From assembly GCF_030269125.1 (NCBI RefSeq), contig NZ_BSSM01000019.1, positions 62,001 through 126,000 on the forward strand: a DNA stretch of 64,000 bases, written 5' to 3'. Origin of the DNA: Streptomyces hygroscopicus subsp. hygroscopicus (GTDB lineage: Bacteria > Actinomycetota > Actinomycetes > Streptomycetales > Streptomycetaceae). Positions 17,743-26,300 of the stretch are shown here, piece after piece (the stretch's first letter is position 1; the number at the start of each line of letters is the position of its first letter). The notes below the pieces were generated by a model. It saw only the letters and a list, made by a program, of their open reading frames with translations. It ran no database searches and was not told the DNA's origin. Position numbers and translations under genes: made by a program.

Positions 17743-18117
17743 CTACCCCTGTCCCCCGTAGGCGGCCCGCAGGGCGTCCCGCACCGCGGCCAGCGCCTCC
17801 TCCTCCCCCAGCCCCAGCCTCCGCACCCGGTCGGCGTACGCCTGCGCGGCCGACGACGCCTCGCGCTCCGCGGCGGAGCCGGCCGCGGCCACGTAGGTGC
17901 CGCGGCGCCCCCGCGTCTCGATCACCCCGTCGCCCTCCAGCGCCCGGTACGCCTTGGCCACCGTGTTCACCGCGAGCCCCAGGGACTCGGCCAGCCCTCG
18001 TACCGTCGGCAGCCGGTACCCCACGGGCAGCACCCCGGACCGCGCCTGCTCGGAAATCTGCGCCCGCACCTGCTCGTAGGGGGGCGCGCTGTCATCGATG
18101 CGGATCTTCAGGCTCAC
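17743..18117 (-). CDS. YtrA-type GntR transcriptional regulator
   Basis: A 124-residue short GntR protein: one winged helix (APPYEQVRAQISEQARSG, then GYRLPTVRGLAESLGLAVNT) with a short helical tail, as in the YtrA subfamily that often controls ABC transporters. GTG 18117 starts the familiar SLKIRIDDS N-terminus; longer starts at 18156 and 18195 are less likely. It is divergent from a GNAT gene, and two CCGTACGG palindromes lie in the 71-base gap, so autoregulation and control of the GNAT gene are likely. Confidence 0.85.
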   Translation of the reverse strand: MSLKIRIDDSAPPYEQVRAQISEQARSGVLPVGYRLPTVRGLAESLGLAVNTVAKAYRALEGDGVIETRGRRGTYVAAAGSAAEREASSAAQAYADRVRRLGLGEEEALAAVRDALRAAYGGQG

Positions 18118-18130
18118 GGCCCCGATTCTC

Positions 18131-18179
18131 CCGTACGGACGGAAAATGAGAGGCATCCCCGGCGCATCTCCCCGTACGG
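18131..18179. promoter_or_regulatory. Paired CCGTACGG palindromes, candidate GntR operators
   Basis: Two identical 8-bp palindromes (18131-18138 and 18172-18179) stand 41 bases apart, near four helical turns. The second overlaps TACGGT (18175-18180), a -10 element eight bases before the GNAT ATG. Occupancy by the adjacent GntR protein would block that promoter. Confidence 0.6.
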
Positions 18180-18188
18180 TCCCTGCCC

Positions 18189-19118
18189 ATGACACTGATC
18201 GTCCGTGACCTGCGTCCCGACGTGCCGGCCGACCCCGAAGGCTTCGCCCGGGTGCGCCGACTCGCCCTGCCGTACATCCTGTTCACCTCGGAGTCGGTCC
18301 GGCACAACGCGCTGCACACACATCCCGACGCCCACTACCGGCCCCTGGTCGCGGAGGAGGACGGCGAGATCATCGGCACCGCCCAGGTCCTGCTGGCGTA
18401 CGACAGCAGCGAGCCGGGCCAGGGCGTGCTGAACATCTACGTCCGGCCGGACCGGGCGGGCCGCGGCGCGGGCGGGCTGCTGCTGCGCACGGCCGAGGAG
18501 TACCTCGCCTCGCTGGGCGCGACCAAGGTGCTCGGCTGGGTCCTGGACGAGCCGGCCAACCGGGCCTTCGCCGAGCGGCACGGCTACCGGGCCAGCCGGT
18601 CCGCGCACTTCCTGCGCCTGGACCTGGTGGCCGCCGGCCTGCCGCCGCTGCCGCCCACCCCGCCGGGCGTCGAACTGCGCTCGGCCGCGGACTTCGCGGA
18701 CGACCCGCGCCCGCTGTTCGAGCTGGACGCGGAGACGCTCCAGGACGAACCGGGCGACCTCGACTTCGAGTCCCGGGGCTACGACGACTGGCTGGCGCGC
18801 ACCTGGGACCATCCGCTGCTGAACCGCGAGCTGACCATGGCCGCGTGCGTCGGCGGCCGTCCCGTCGCCTTCAGCACGGCCTACACCGACGGCGACGGCC
18901 GGTACTCCACCGCGATGACGGGCACCGCCCGCGCCCACCGCGGCAAGGGACTGGCCAAGCTCGCCAAGCTGCACTCCCTGCACCGGGCCCGTGCCGCCGG
19001 CGTCACCGAGGCGTTCACGGGCAACGACGCGGGCAACGACCCCATGATCGCGATCAACAAGTGGCTCGGGTACGAGATCTGCGCGACGGAGGTGCACCAT
19101 GTCCGCGAACTCGGCTGA
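18189..19118 (+). CDS. Tandem-domain GNAT acetyltransferase
   Basis: A 309-residue protein with two GNAT folds. The first (residues about 5-150) has LNIYVRPDRAGRGAGGLLLR as the acetyl-CoA loop. The second (about 165-305) has MTGTARAHRGKGLAKLAKLH, and TEAFTGNDAGNDPMIAINKWLGY, typical of two-domain actinobacterial GNATs. The message is probably leaderless: TACGGT ends nine bases before the ATG and there is no ribosome site. It overlaps the following DUF402 gene by 20 bases. The acceptor is unknown; some relatives act on small amines or antibiotics. Confidence 0.85.
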   Translation: MTLIVRDLRPDVPADPEGFARVRRLALPYILFTSESVRHNALHTHPDAHYRPLVAEEDGEIIGTAQVLLAYDSSEPGQGVLNIYVRPDRAGRGAGGLLLRTAEEYLASLGATKVLGWVLDEPANRAFAERHGYRASRSAHFLRLDLVAAGLPPLPPTPPGVELRSAADFADDPRPLFELDAETLQDEPGDLDFESRGYDDWLARTWDHPLLNRELTMAACVGGRPVAFSTAYTDGDGRYSTAMTGTARAHRGKGLAKLAKLHSLHRARAAGVTEAFTGNDAGNDPMIAINKWLGYEICATEVHHVRELG

Positions 19119-19599
19119 CCCGACTGCCGACTTGACGGTCGTGCTGGTCAAGGGCGGCCGCACGAAGATCCGTTATCCGGCCACGCTGCTCGGGGACGAC
19201 GGCACCCGGGTCGTGGTCCGGGCGCCCTGGGCGGGCTCCGGCACCCGCGACTTCGGGTTCGTACGCTTCGAGCCGGGCGATGTGTTCACCGAGTACTACT
19301 GGCGCGACCGGTGGTACGCGGTCAAGGAGGTGCGCGCAGCGGACGGCTCGGTCAAGGGCTGGTACTGCGACATCACCCGGCCCGCGGTGCGCACCGGCAC
19401 GGAGCTGGTGGTCGAGGACCTGGACCTGGACCTGTGGCGCTCGGCCGACGGCGGGGACGTACGCCGCCTGGACGAGGACGAGTTCGCCGCGAGCGGGCTG
19501 GCCGGGACGGACCCCGAGGCCGCCGCGGCCGCCGTGGCCGCTCTCGCCGAACTGGAGCGGCTCGCCCGCGCGGGCGGCTTCGGCGACCTGCTGGCGTGA
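19099..19599 (+). CDS. DUF402 family protein
   Basis: A 166-residue soluble protein with the DUF402 core (RFEPGDVFTEYYWRDRWYAV, then GWYCDITRP, then VVEDLDLDLW). This fold includes FomD and related nucleotide or phosphate-ester hydrolases, with Asp and Tyr residues binding metal. It begins inside the end of the GNAT gene, so the two are translated together. The substrate is not predictable. Confidence 0.82.
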   Translation: MSANSADPTADLTVVLVKGGRTKIRYPATLLGDDGTRVVVRAPWAGSGTRDFGFVRFEPGDVFTEYYWRDRWYAVKEVRAADGSVKGWYCDITRPAVRTGTELVVEDLDLDLWRSADGGDVRRLDEDEFAASGLAGTDPEAAAAAVAALAELERLARAGGFGDLLA

Positions 19600-19652
19600 G
19601 CGAACGGCGGGCTTCCGCGGGGAGCGGCCGGCCCGGTCCGCGGCCGGCCGCC

Positions 19653-20273
19653 TCACACGGTCGCCACCACCGCGTACCGCTCGTCCGTCACCTCCTTCCC
19701 CCACAGCACCGCGTCACCGGACAGTCGCTCCACGCGTGCCCCGGCCGTCAGCGGCTCCAGCAGCGCGGTGAGCCGGTCCGCGGGTACGCCGACGGGGTCC
19801 GCCTCACCCCAGACGCCCTCGACCAGCACGAACCGGCCGCCGGGGCGCAGCAGGTCCCGCCAGTGCCGCAGGACACGGGCCTGGTCGGGCAGCGCCCACA
19901 GGACGTGGCGTACGAGGACCACGTCGAAGCGCCGCTCCCCCACGGGCGGGGCCTCGGCGGGTCCGCGCAGCACCTCGGCCCCGTGCCCGGCGAGCTTGGC
20001 GCGGGCCAGCTCGGTCATGGCCCGGGACAGGTCGACGGCCGTCACCCGGTGCCCCCGCTCCGCCGCGAGGAGCGACATGCTGCCGGTGCCGCAGCCGAGG
20101 TCGAGCACGTCGGCGGGGTGTCCCGGCAGCCAGGAGCGGAGTCTGGCCGACCATGCGGCCCGCACGCCGGGATCGCGCAGGCCGTGGTCCGGCTCCTCGT
20201 CGAAGTCCGCGGCCCGCGCGTCCCAGTCCACGGCACGGGCGGTCGTACCGCTGTGCTCACGTTCATCTGCCAT
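19653..20273 (-). CDS. Class I SAM-dependent methyltransferase
   Basis: A 206-residue methyltransferase of the UbiE/Methyltransf_11 type. VLDLGCGTGSMSLLAAERGH is motif I, AVDLSRAMTELA is motif II, and LLRPGGRFVLVEGVW is the post-III segment. The start is uncertain: ATG 20273 is chosen for its MADEREH N-terminus but no ribosome site is seen, and 20291 is also open. It stands alone, convergent with DUF402. The substrate is unknown. Confidence 0.83.
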   Translation of the reverse strand: MADEREHSGTTARAVDWDARAADFDEEPDHGLRDPGVRAAWSARLRSWLPGHPADVLDLGCGTGSMSLLAAERGHRVTAVDLSRAMTELARAKLAGHGAEVLRGPAEAPPVGERRFDVVLVRHVLWALPDQARVLRHWRDLLRPGGRFVLVEGVWGEADPVGVPADRLTALLEPLTAGARVERLSGDAVLWGKEVTDERYAVVATV

Positions 20274-20384
20274 GACCGGAGAGTGACACACGCCACTGAC
20301 AGTCCCGGGCGGACGAGGAACGCTCGCCGAAAGCGCCTGCCTCCGCGCGAGCGCGGCACCCGGTGGGCACCGGAGGAGGCAGCC

Positions 20385-20519
20385 ATGCGCCGGACACCCG
20401 TGCGGAAGCCGCCGAGGAGGACGGACAGCCGCCGGGGCCGCGAAGGGGCGGAGGAACGCCCGGCGGGTCGCCCGGAGGTGTGCGAGGACACCGCGCGGAC
20501 GTGGTGGCCCGACGGCTGA
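20385..20519 (+). CDS. Possible 44-residue basic small protein
   Basis: ATG 20385 follows GGAGGAGG with a 5-base spacer, the strongest ribosome site in this part of the window. The peptide is Arg-rich (starting MRRTPVRKPPRRTD) and ends DTARTWWPDG. It fills the gap between the methyltransferase and the lipase on the opposite strand. There is no known family. It could be real or a chance frame. Confidence 0.4.
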   Translation: MRRTPVRKPPRRTDSRRGREGAEERPAGRPEVCEDTARTWWPDG

Positions 20520-20534
20520 ACCCGCGCCCGCTCG

Positions 20535-21395
20535 TCAGCTGAGGGCGGAGGCGCAGGTGGTGGCGCTGGCGTGCGCCGGGTCGAGGGCGTTGGCGACCTC
20601 GTGGAAGGCGATGCGGTCGGTCAGGGCGATCACCACGTGTTCGGAGAGGTCCAGCGGGCACAGGTCCTGGAGCAGGACGTTGTGGACGTCGGAGCCGCTG
20701 AGGTACTGGCTGCGCCAGGGAGTGGCCACCTCGTCGTACTTGGTCGCGATGACCGTGTAGTGCACTCCGGGGACGGTGTCGCCGCCCGCGTTGAGCTGGG
20801 TGAGGAAGGCGGAGTCGGGGATCTGGTCGGCGAGGCCGGGGGTGGTGGCCTTGATCAGGTCCGCCGCGCCGGGGAAGTACGGCAGCAGGTTGGTGAGCCC
20901 GCTGAGGGTGGCGCCGTGGTTGTCGGGCGCGATGCCGACGAGCGCGTTCACCTTGTCCGCGCCGCCGAGGAACTTCAGGTAGTAGCGGGGCATCATGCCG
21001 CCCTGGGAGTGTCCGACGAGGTCGACCTTGGCGGCGCCGGTGGCGGAGCGCACCTGGTCCACGAACGTGGCGAGCTGCGCGGCCGACCGGTCGATGGGGC
21101 CGAGGCCGAAGAAGACGGGTACGCCGGGGAGTTGACCGTAGTCGAGGGAGAAGACGCAGTACCCGCGGGCCTCCAGGTAGGGAGCGAGGCCGAGCCAGTT
21201 GTCGACCGAGTTGCCGAGGGTGCCGTGGACCAGGACGACGGGGCGCGGATGGGCGGTGGAGGGTTGGCAGGAGTAGTCGTTCCAGCCGCTGTGGGGGGCG
21301 GTGTCGGCGTGCGCGGCCGTGGCGGGCAGGGTGACGGCGGCGGCGGACAGGAAGAGGGCTGCGAGGGGTCTGAGCACTCGCTTCCAGGGCAGCAT
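20535..21395 (-). CDS. Secreted alpha/beta-hydrolase lipase
   Basis: A 286-residue secreted triacylglycerol lipase or esterase. Residues 1-31 form a signal peptide (RPLAALFLSAAAVTLPATAA then HADT). VVLVHGTLGNS forms the oxyanion region. VDLVGHSQGGMMPRYY carries the GHSQG nucleophile elbow. An Asp and the His in LSEHVVIAL complete the triad. ATG 21395 follows GGAGAT. Upstream lie a Crp-like palindrome and a 27-bp-spaced pair of TTAC-N6-GTA(A/G) sites, suggesting carbon or lipid control. It acts outside the cell. Confidence 0.9.
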   Translation of the reverse strand: MLPWKRVLRPLAALFLSAAAVTLPATAAHADTAPHSGWNDYSCQPSTAHPRPVVLVHGTLGNSVDNWLGLAPYLEARGYCVFSLDYGQLPGVPVFFGLGPIDRSAAQLATFVDQVRSATGAAKVDLVGHSQGGMMPRYYLKFLGGADKVNALVGIAPDNHGATLSGLTNLLPYFPGAADLIKATTPGLADQIPDSAFLTQLNAGGDTVPGVHYTVIATKYDEVATPWRSQYLSGSDVHNVLLQDLCPLDLSEHVVIALTDRIAFHEVANALDPAHASATTCASALS

Positions 21396-21441
21396 CGGGT
21401 GATCTCCTTGCGGCTCAAGGGGGAGTACGGCGGCCTTGCCC

Positions 21442-21457
21442 TGTGATCCGGATCACG
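21442..21457. promoter_or_regulatory. Candidate Crp-like site upstream of the secreted lipase
   Basis: TGTGATCCGGATCACG matches the TGTGA-N6-TCACA pattern with one base off, and its inner 14 bases are a perfect palindrome. It is centred 54 bases before the lipase start. Binding is not shown. Confidence 0.45.
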
Positions 21458-21476
21458 AGGATGCTGTTCATCCGTC

Positions 21477-21520
21477 AAGTTACGGGCGGGTAGCCCACGG
21501 GGGAAGTTACGCGCAAGTAA
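21477..21520. promoter_or_regulatory. Tandem TTAC-N6-GTA repeats upstream of the lipase
   Basis: Two 17-base direct repeats start at 21477 and 21504, period 27. Each contains TTAC-N6-GTA(A/G), and the second is a perfect half-site pair. This arrangement suits a dimeric repressor or activator bound twice. Confidence 0.45.
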
Positions 21521-22021
21521 AACTTCCGGCGTCAACCAGTCGCGCGACGCCCCGTCACCGGACGGGCCGTACCGGCCCGTAGGGCGCGAACTTCGCCAAG
21601 TCGGCCCGTGGGGACCGCACTTCCCCCTCGACCGGCAGCCCGGCCCACCCCCCGGCGGCCTCGGCCGCCGTCTCCTCCGCCGCCCGGGTGCGGGCCCGTC
21701 CGCGCTCGGCCGGAACGATCACCCGCGCCCGCGCGTCCCCCAGGACGAGGCCGCCGCTCGGCGGACCCCTGGCGCACCACGTCGTCCACCGGCCGGCTCG
21801 TCGCCTGCTCGGTCACCCCCGAGTGCGCGGCGGGTCCGGTGACGGTCGTCCCGTCCGGCGCGAGCCGCGCGGAGGCGAACCCGTGCGCGGGCCGCGGGCC
21901 GGCGAACCCGCGCGCCGCGACCCGTCATGGATGCGCTGTGTGAGATCGCCCGCCACGTCGGGCAGGGCGGCGGACAGGGCCGTGACCGATCCCCGCCACG
22001 CCCGTCCGCCCGTCCGAGGCC
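21521..22021. other. Degenerate region without an intact gene
   Basis: About 500 bases with no credible start, ribosome site or domain on either strand. Fragments on the - strand near 21540-21700 look protein-like in composition (Ala/Glu then Pro-rich) but change frame. Together with the cupin remnant just after, it reads as decayed coding DNA. Confidence 0.5.
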
Positions 22022-22344
22022 GTGGCCCATGAGATCCACGGCGTCCGCTTCGTCCCCTACGCCACCCCGCTCACCGGCGGCAGACGGCCGTGCGCCCGGC
22101 GCGGGGAGATCCTCCATCCGCTCGTCGGCCAACCGCTCGTCACTCTCGACGGCCGCACCGAGCGCCGGCGCGCGGGCGACACAGTGATCGTCGACGCCGG
22201 GCCACCCCAGGTGTGGAGGACCCGACCGACCACACGGTCCTCTCCCGGACCACCACCTCCGTCGGGCTCACGGGTGAACCGGCGGACGGCAGCCGGATCA
22301 CCCCGCCCTGGGCCAACCGACCCCGCCCGAGGTGTCACCGGTGA
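22022..22344 (+). pseudogene. Remnant of a cupin-domain protein
   Basis: In one frame from 22022 the peptide HEIHGVRFVPYATPLTGG leads to LVTLDGRTERRRAGDTVIVD, the strand and turn pattern of a small cupin (TLDG then AGD-x-V-x-V). The expected middle with the metal-binding His residues is missing. After about 22210 the continuation is in another frame (DPTDHTVLSRTTTSVGLTG then ADGSRITPPWAN), which is the usual cupin end. So there is one internal deletion and one frameshift. The remnant also runs into the 3' end of the Y-family gene on the other strand. Confidence 0.62.
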
Positions 22345-23323
22345 AGCGCGCCGCCGCGGCGGGCCGGACCGCGTCCGGACCGAACCGGCGGCGGGCCCGG
22401 TCCGCCGCGGCCTCGGCGGCGCGGGCGCGGGTGTCGGCGGGGTCCAGGGAGAGCTGGTGGTAGGCGTCGGTGGCCGGGCGCAGGCCGTCGGCGCGCAGGG
22501 TGAAGGCGCGGACCCGGGCCCGTTGCAGGCCCAGGGAGGACAGCAGGTCGAGGGCCACCGCGGCAAGGGCGGGCGAGTGGTCGGTGGGCTCCGGCAGGGT
22601 GCGCGTCCGGGTGCTGGAGCCGCGGTCGGCGTAGCGCACGGTGAGGGTGACCCGGCCCGCCACCCGCCGCTCGCCACGCAGGAGTTGGCCGATCCGGTCG
22701 GCGAGCCCGAGGACCGACCGGTGCTGTTCCGCGGGATCGAGGCAGTCCCGGTCCAGCACGCGGTCGGCGGTCAGCTGGGCCACCGGCTCCCTGGGCATGA
22801 CGGGGCGCGGGTCGTGGCCGCGGGCGCGTTCGGCCAGCAGCCGGGCGGTGCCCGCGCCGAGGAGGCGTTGCAGGGTCGCCGGTGGCAGGTCGGCGACCTG
22901 GCCGATGGTGTGCAGACCGTACCTGCCGAGGGTGGTCGCCGTGACGCGTCCGATCCCGGGCAGCGCGGTGACCGGCCGGGGGTGCAGCCATGCGGCGGCC
23001 CGTTCGGCGGGGACCCAGGTGGTCTCACCCGGCGCGGACGCGTCGGCCGCCATGGCCGCCACCATGCGGTTGCCCGCCAGCCCGGCGCTGCTGTCGATGC
23101 CGTAGAGCGCCTTCAGGCGCATCATCGTCATCTGGACCACGTCGTAGGGAGACAGGCCGAAGTACCGGAGCGCCGAGGTCAGGTCCAACTGCACGGCGTC
23201 GGGCGGCATCTCCTGCACATACGGAGTGATGCCAGACACCAGTTCGATTACATGGCCGTACTGCTCCTCGCTCAGCGAGCCGTGCAGATACAGATGGGCG
23301 ATGTGCCGCTGACGGGTGCTCAT
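22298..23323 (-). CDS. Catalytically degenerate Y-family polymerase-like protein (ImuB-like)
   Basis: A 341-residue protein. The C-terminal two thirds match DinB/ImuB: HhH thumb TALPGIGRVTATTLGRYGL, then GQVADLPPATLQRLLG, ERARGHDPRPV and a little-finger domain with LPEPTDHSPAL. The N-terminal palm is truncated, and the DxD near the start and the SLDE-type motif are absent (PPDAVQLDL stands at the latter position). It therefore should not polymerise and probably serves as the ImuB-type adaptor for DnaE2. The start at ATG 23323 overlaps the dnaE2 stop as ATGA. No imuA-like gene is adjacent. Confidence 0.8.
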   Translation of the reverse strand: MSTRQRHIAHLYLHGSLSEEQYGHVIELVSGITPYVQEMPPDAVQLDLTSALRYFGLSPYDVVQMTMMRLKALYGIDSSAGLAGNRMVAAMAADASAPGETTWVPAERAAAWLHPRPVTALPGIGRVTATTLGRYGLHTIGQVADLPPATLQRLLGAGTARLLAERARGHDPRPVMPREPVAQLTADRVLDRDCLDPAEQHRSVLGLADRIGQLLRGERRVAGRVTLTVRYADRGSSTRTRTLPEPTDHSPALAAVALDLLSSLGLQRARVRAFTLRADGLRPATDAYHQLSLDPADTRARAAEAAADRARRRFGPDAVRPAAAARFTGDTSGGVGWPRAG

Positions 23324-26300
23324 CCGGCGCTCCCCGGACTGGTGTAACCGAACTTCTTCAGGTCGGCCGAGCGGCTGCCGGCGGGCAGCAGATCGGCGTA
23401 CGGGTGCAGGCGGGCGCCGGTGGTGCCGTTGGCCAGGGTGCGCCGCGGCTGGGCGGGGGTCGGGTGCGGGTGGCGCTCGCCGAGGAGGGCGAGCGCGGCC
23501 TCGGGCCCGTGGTCGCGGCGGGCGGCGGCGATCCGGTCCAGGTCCCAGGCCATGGTGCCGACGACGGTACGGCGGGTGCCGCGCACCTGCACCGTGCCGC
23601 GCACCAGCAGCAGCCCGCTGTGGAAGACGGTGTACGCGCAGGCCGGGTGGGAGTCCTCGAAGAACGCCAGGTCGACCAGGCCGGAGCCGTCCTCCAGGGT
23701 GACGAAGATGATCCGCTTGCCGCTGGCGATCGGCGGAGTCTGGGTGGAGGCCCGCACCCCGGCGACGAGGACCTGCTGACCGGCGCGCAGCCCGGCCAGG
23801 TGCGCCGCGTCGGTCGCGCCGACCTCCCGCAGCAGCCGGTGGTGGTGCTCCATCAGGTGCCGGGAGACATCGATGCCGAGGCTGTTCAGCTCGGCGCCGA
23901 GCGCCTCGCGGCCGGTCATCTCCGGCAGCCCGCTCGGCTCCGAACCGCCGACCGCGCCCGCGATCAAGGGCAGTTGCCCGGTGCCGGCGGACCGGTTGCG
24001 GGCGGCCCGGTGGAGTTCGGCGATCTGGAGCAGCAGATCGCGCCGGGTGAGCCGGCCGTCGTGCAGGGGACCCAACGCACCGATCTCCGCGAGGCGTTCG
24101 GCGACCGGGCGGCTGGGCCGGGCCCGCTGCCAGAAGTCCGACAGCGATGCGTACGGCTGCCCCTCCTCGATCCGCGCGCACTCCTGTTCGCCGATCCCGC
24201 GCACGGCGGACAGGGCGAGGCGCACGCCCCACCGGTCGCCGTCGGCCTTCTCCACGGTGTGCCGTGCCCTGGACCGGTTGACGTCGACGGGCAGCACCGG
24301 CACCCCGCGCCGGCGCGCGTCGGCGACCAGGACCCGCTTGGGCCACATCCCGGGGTCGTGTTCGAGCAGCCCGGCCAGCAGGAAGGCCGGATGGTGCGCC
24401 TTGAGCCAGGCGCTCTGCAGGGCCGGGACGGCGAAGGCGACCGCGTGCGCCCGGCAGAAGCCGTACGCCCCGAAGGCCTCGACCGTCCTCCACACCTCGT
24501 CCCGTACGGACGCGCCGTAGCCGCGCGCGCGGGCCCGCTCGTGGAACCACTCCCTGATCTCGGGCAGTCGTTCCTTGTCGCCGAGCGCCCGCCGGGTGAT
24601 CTCCGCGAAGGCCCGGTCGCAGCCGGTCAGCACCCGCAGCGTCTCGATGATCTGCTCGTGCCAGATGGTCACGCCGTAGGTGTCGGCGAGCACCGGCTCC
24701 AGGTCCGGGTGGGCGTACGCGGGCGTGCCGCCGTGCCGGGCGGCGATGTACCGCTCGGGCATGCCGCCCGCGACCGGCCCCGGGCGGAAGAGGCTGATGT
24801 CGGCGATGACGTCCTGCTGGTTGCGCGGCTGGAGCCGGGACAGCAGGTCCTGCTGGCCCGGCGACTCCAGCTGGAACAGGCCGAGGGTCTGGCTCTCCTG
24901 GATCAGCTTGAACGCGAACACGTCGTCCAGCGGCACCTGCTCGGGGTCGTCCAGGTCGATGCGCTCCCCGGTGGTCCGCTCGATCTCGGCCACGGCGTGG
25001 GCCATCGCGGACTGCATCCGCACGCCCAGGACGTCGAGCTTGATGTTGCCGAGCGCCTCGATCTCCTCCTTCGCGGCCATGGCCATCGGGTAGTCGCCCT
25101 GCGGGGTGGGCTGCACCGGCAGCCGGTCCAGCAGGCCGGCGTCGCTAATGACCACGCCGCAGGGGTGCATGGCCATGCCGTGGACCAGGGAGTCGAGTCC
25201 CTCCGCGAGTTCCCACAGCGGGCCGTACCGGCGCGCCTCGGCAGCCAGTTGGCGCAGTTCGGGAAGTTCGGCGAGGGCGCCGGTGATGTCGGAGGCGCGC
25301 AGGTGCGGGAAGCTCTTGGCGATCCGGTCGACCTCCGCGGGCGCGATGCCGAGGGCGAGGCCGGTGTCGCGCAGGGCCCGGCGCGCCCGGTAGGTCTCGG
25401 GCATCGCGGTGACCGCGACCCGCTCCTTGCCGAACCGGTCGAAGATCGCGTCGTAGCACTCCAGGCGGCGCGCGGACTCCACGTCGATGTCGATGTCGGG
25501 CAGCGAGGCCCGGCGCACACTGAGGAACCGTTCGAACAGCAGACGGTGGTCGAGCGGGTTGGCGGTGGCGATGCCCAGCGCGTGGCAGACCATCGAGCCG
25601 GCGCCCGAGCCGCGGGCCGCGACCCGGATGCCCTTGGCGCGGATGTCGGCGACGACCTGGCCGACGGCGAGGAAGTACGAGTCGTAGCGCAGCCGGGAGA
25701 TCACGGCGAGTTCCTCGTCGAGGCGGGCGAGCGCCGCCGGATCGTGGTCGAGGCCCCGGCGGGCGAGGCCCTCCTCGCAGCGCCGGCGCAGCAACCGGGC
25801 GGCGCCGTCCGCCCCGGGCCCGGCGCCGAAGAGCGCGGGCTCGGGGAAGTGCCGGGTGCCGAGGCCCAGGTCCGCGGCGGGGTCGAGGGCGCACCGGGCC
25901 GCCGTGGCCGCGGTGTCGGCGAGCAACCGGCGGGCCCGCCGCTCGTCGGCCCCGGCGCACTCGGCGACCATGCGCGCGAGGACCGTCATCGCCCGCTCGT
26001 CCTTGATCCAGCGCTGCCCGCTGTCCAGGCGGCGCCGGTCGATGGGCCTCAGCAGCCGGGCGGCGTCCAGGACGTCGGCGAGGCGGTGCTGGGCGGGGTC
26101 GGCGTAGCGGACGGCGTTGGTGAGGACGGCGGTCGTGCCGGTGCGGTCGGCGAGCGCGAGGGTGCGGGCGGCGAGGCGGAGGGAGCCCGGACCCACGCCA
26201 AAACGTTTCTGCGCGACGACTTCCAGCCGGACCTCTCCCCCGAAGACCTCCCGCCACGGCGCCAGCAGCCGTACCGCGACATCCTCCCGGCCCGCCGACA

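Noticed and set aside
21521..22344. Insertion sequence or integration scar as the cause of the decayed region
   Set aside because: No transposase fragment, terminal inverted repeat or target duplication is visible.
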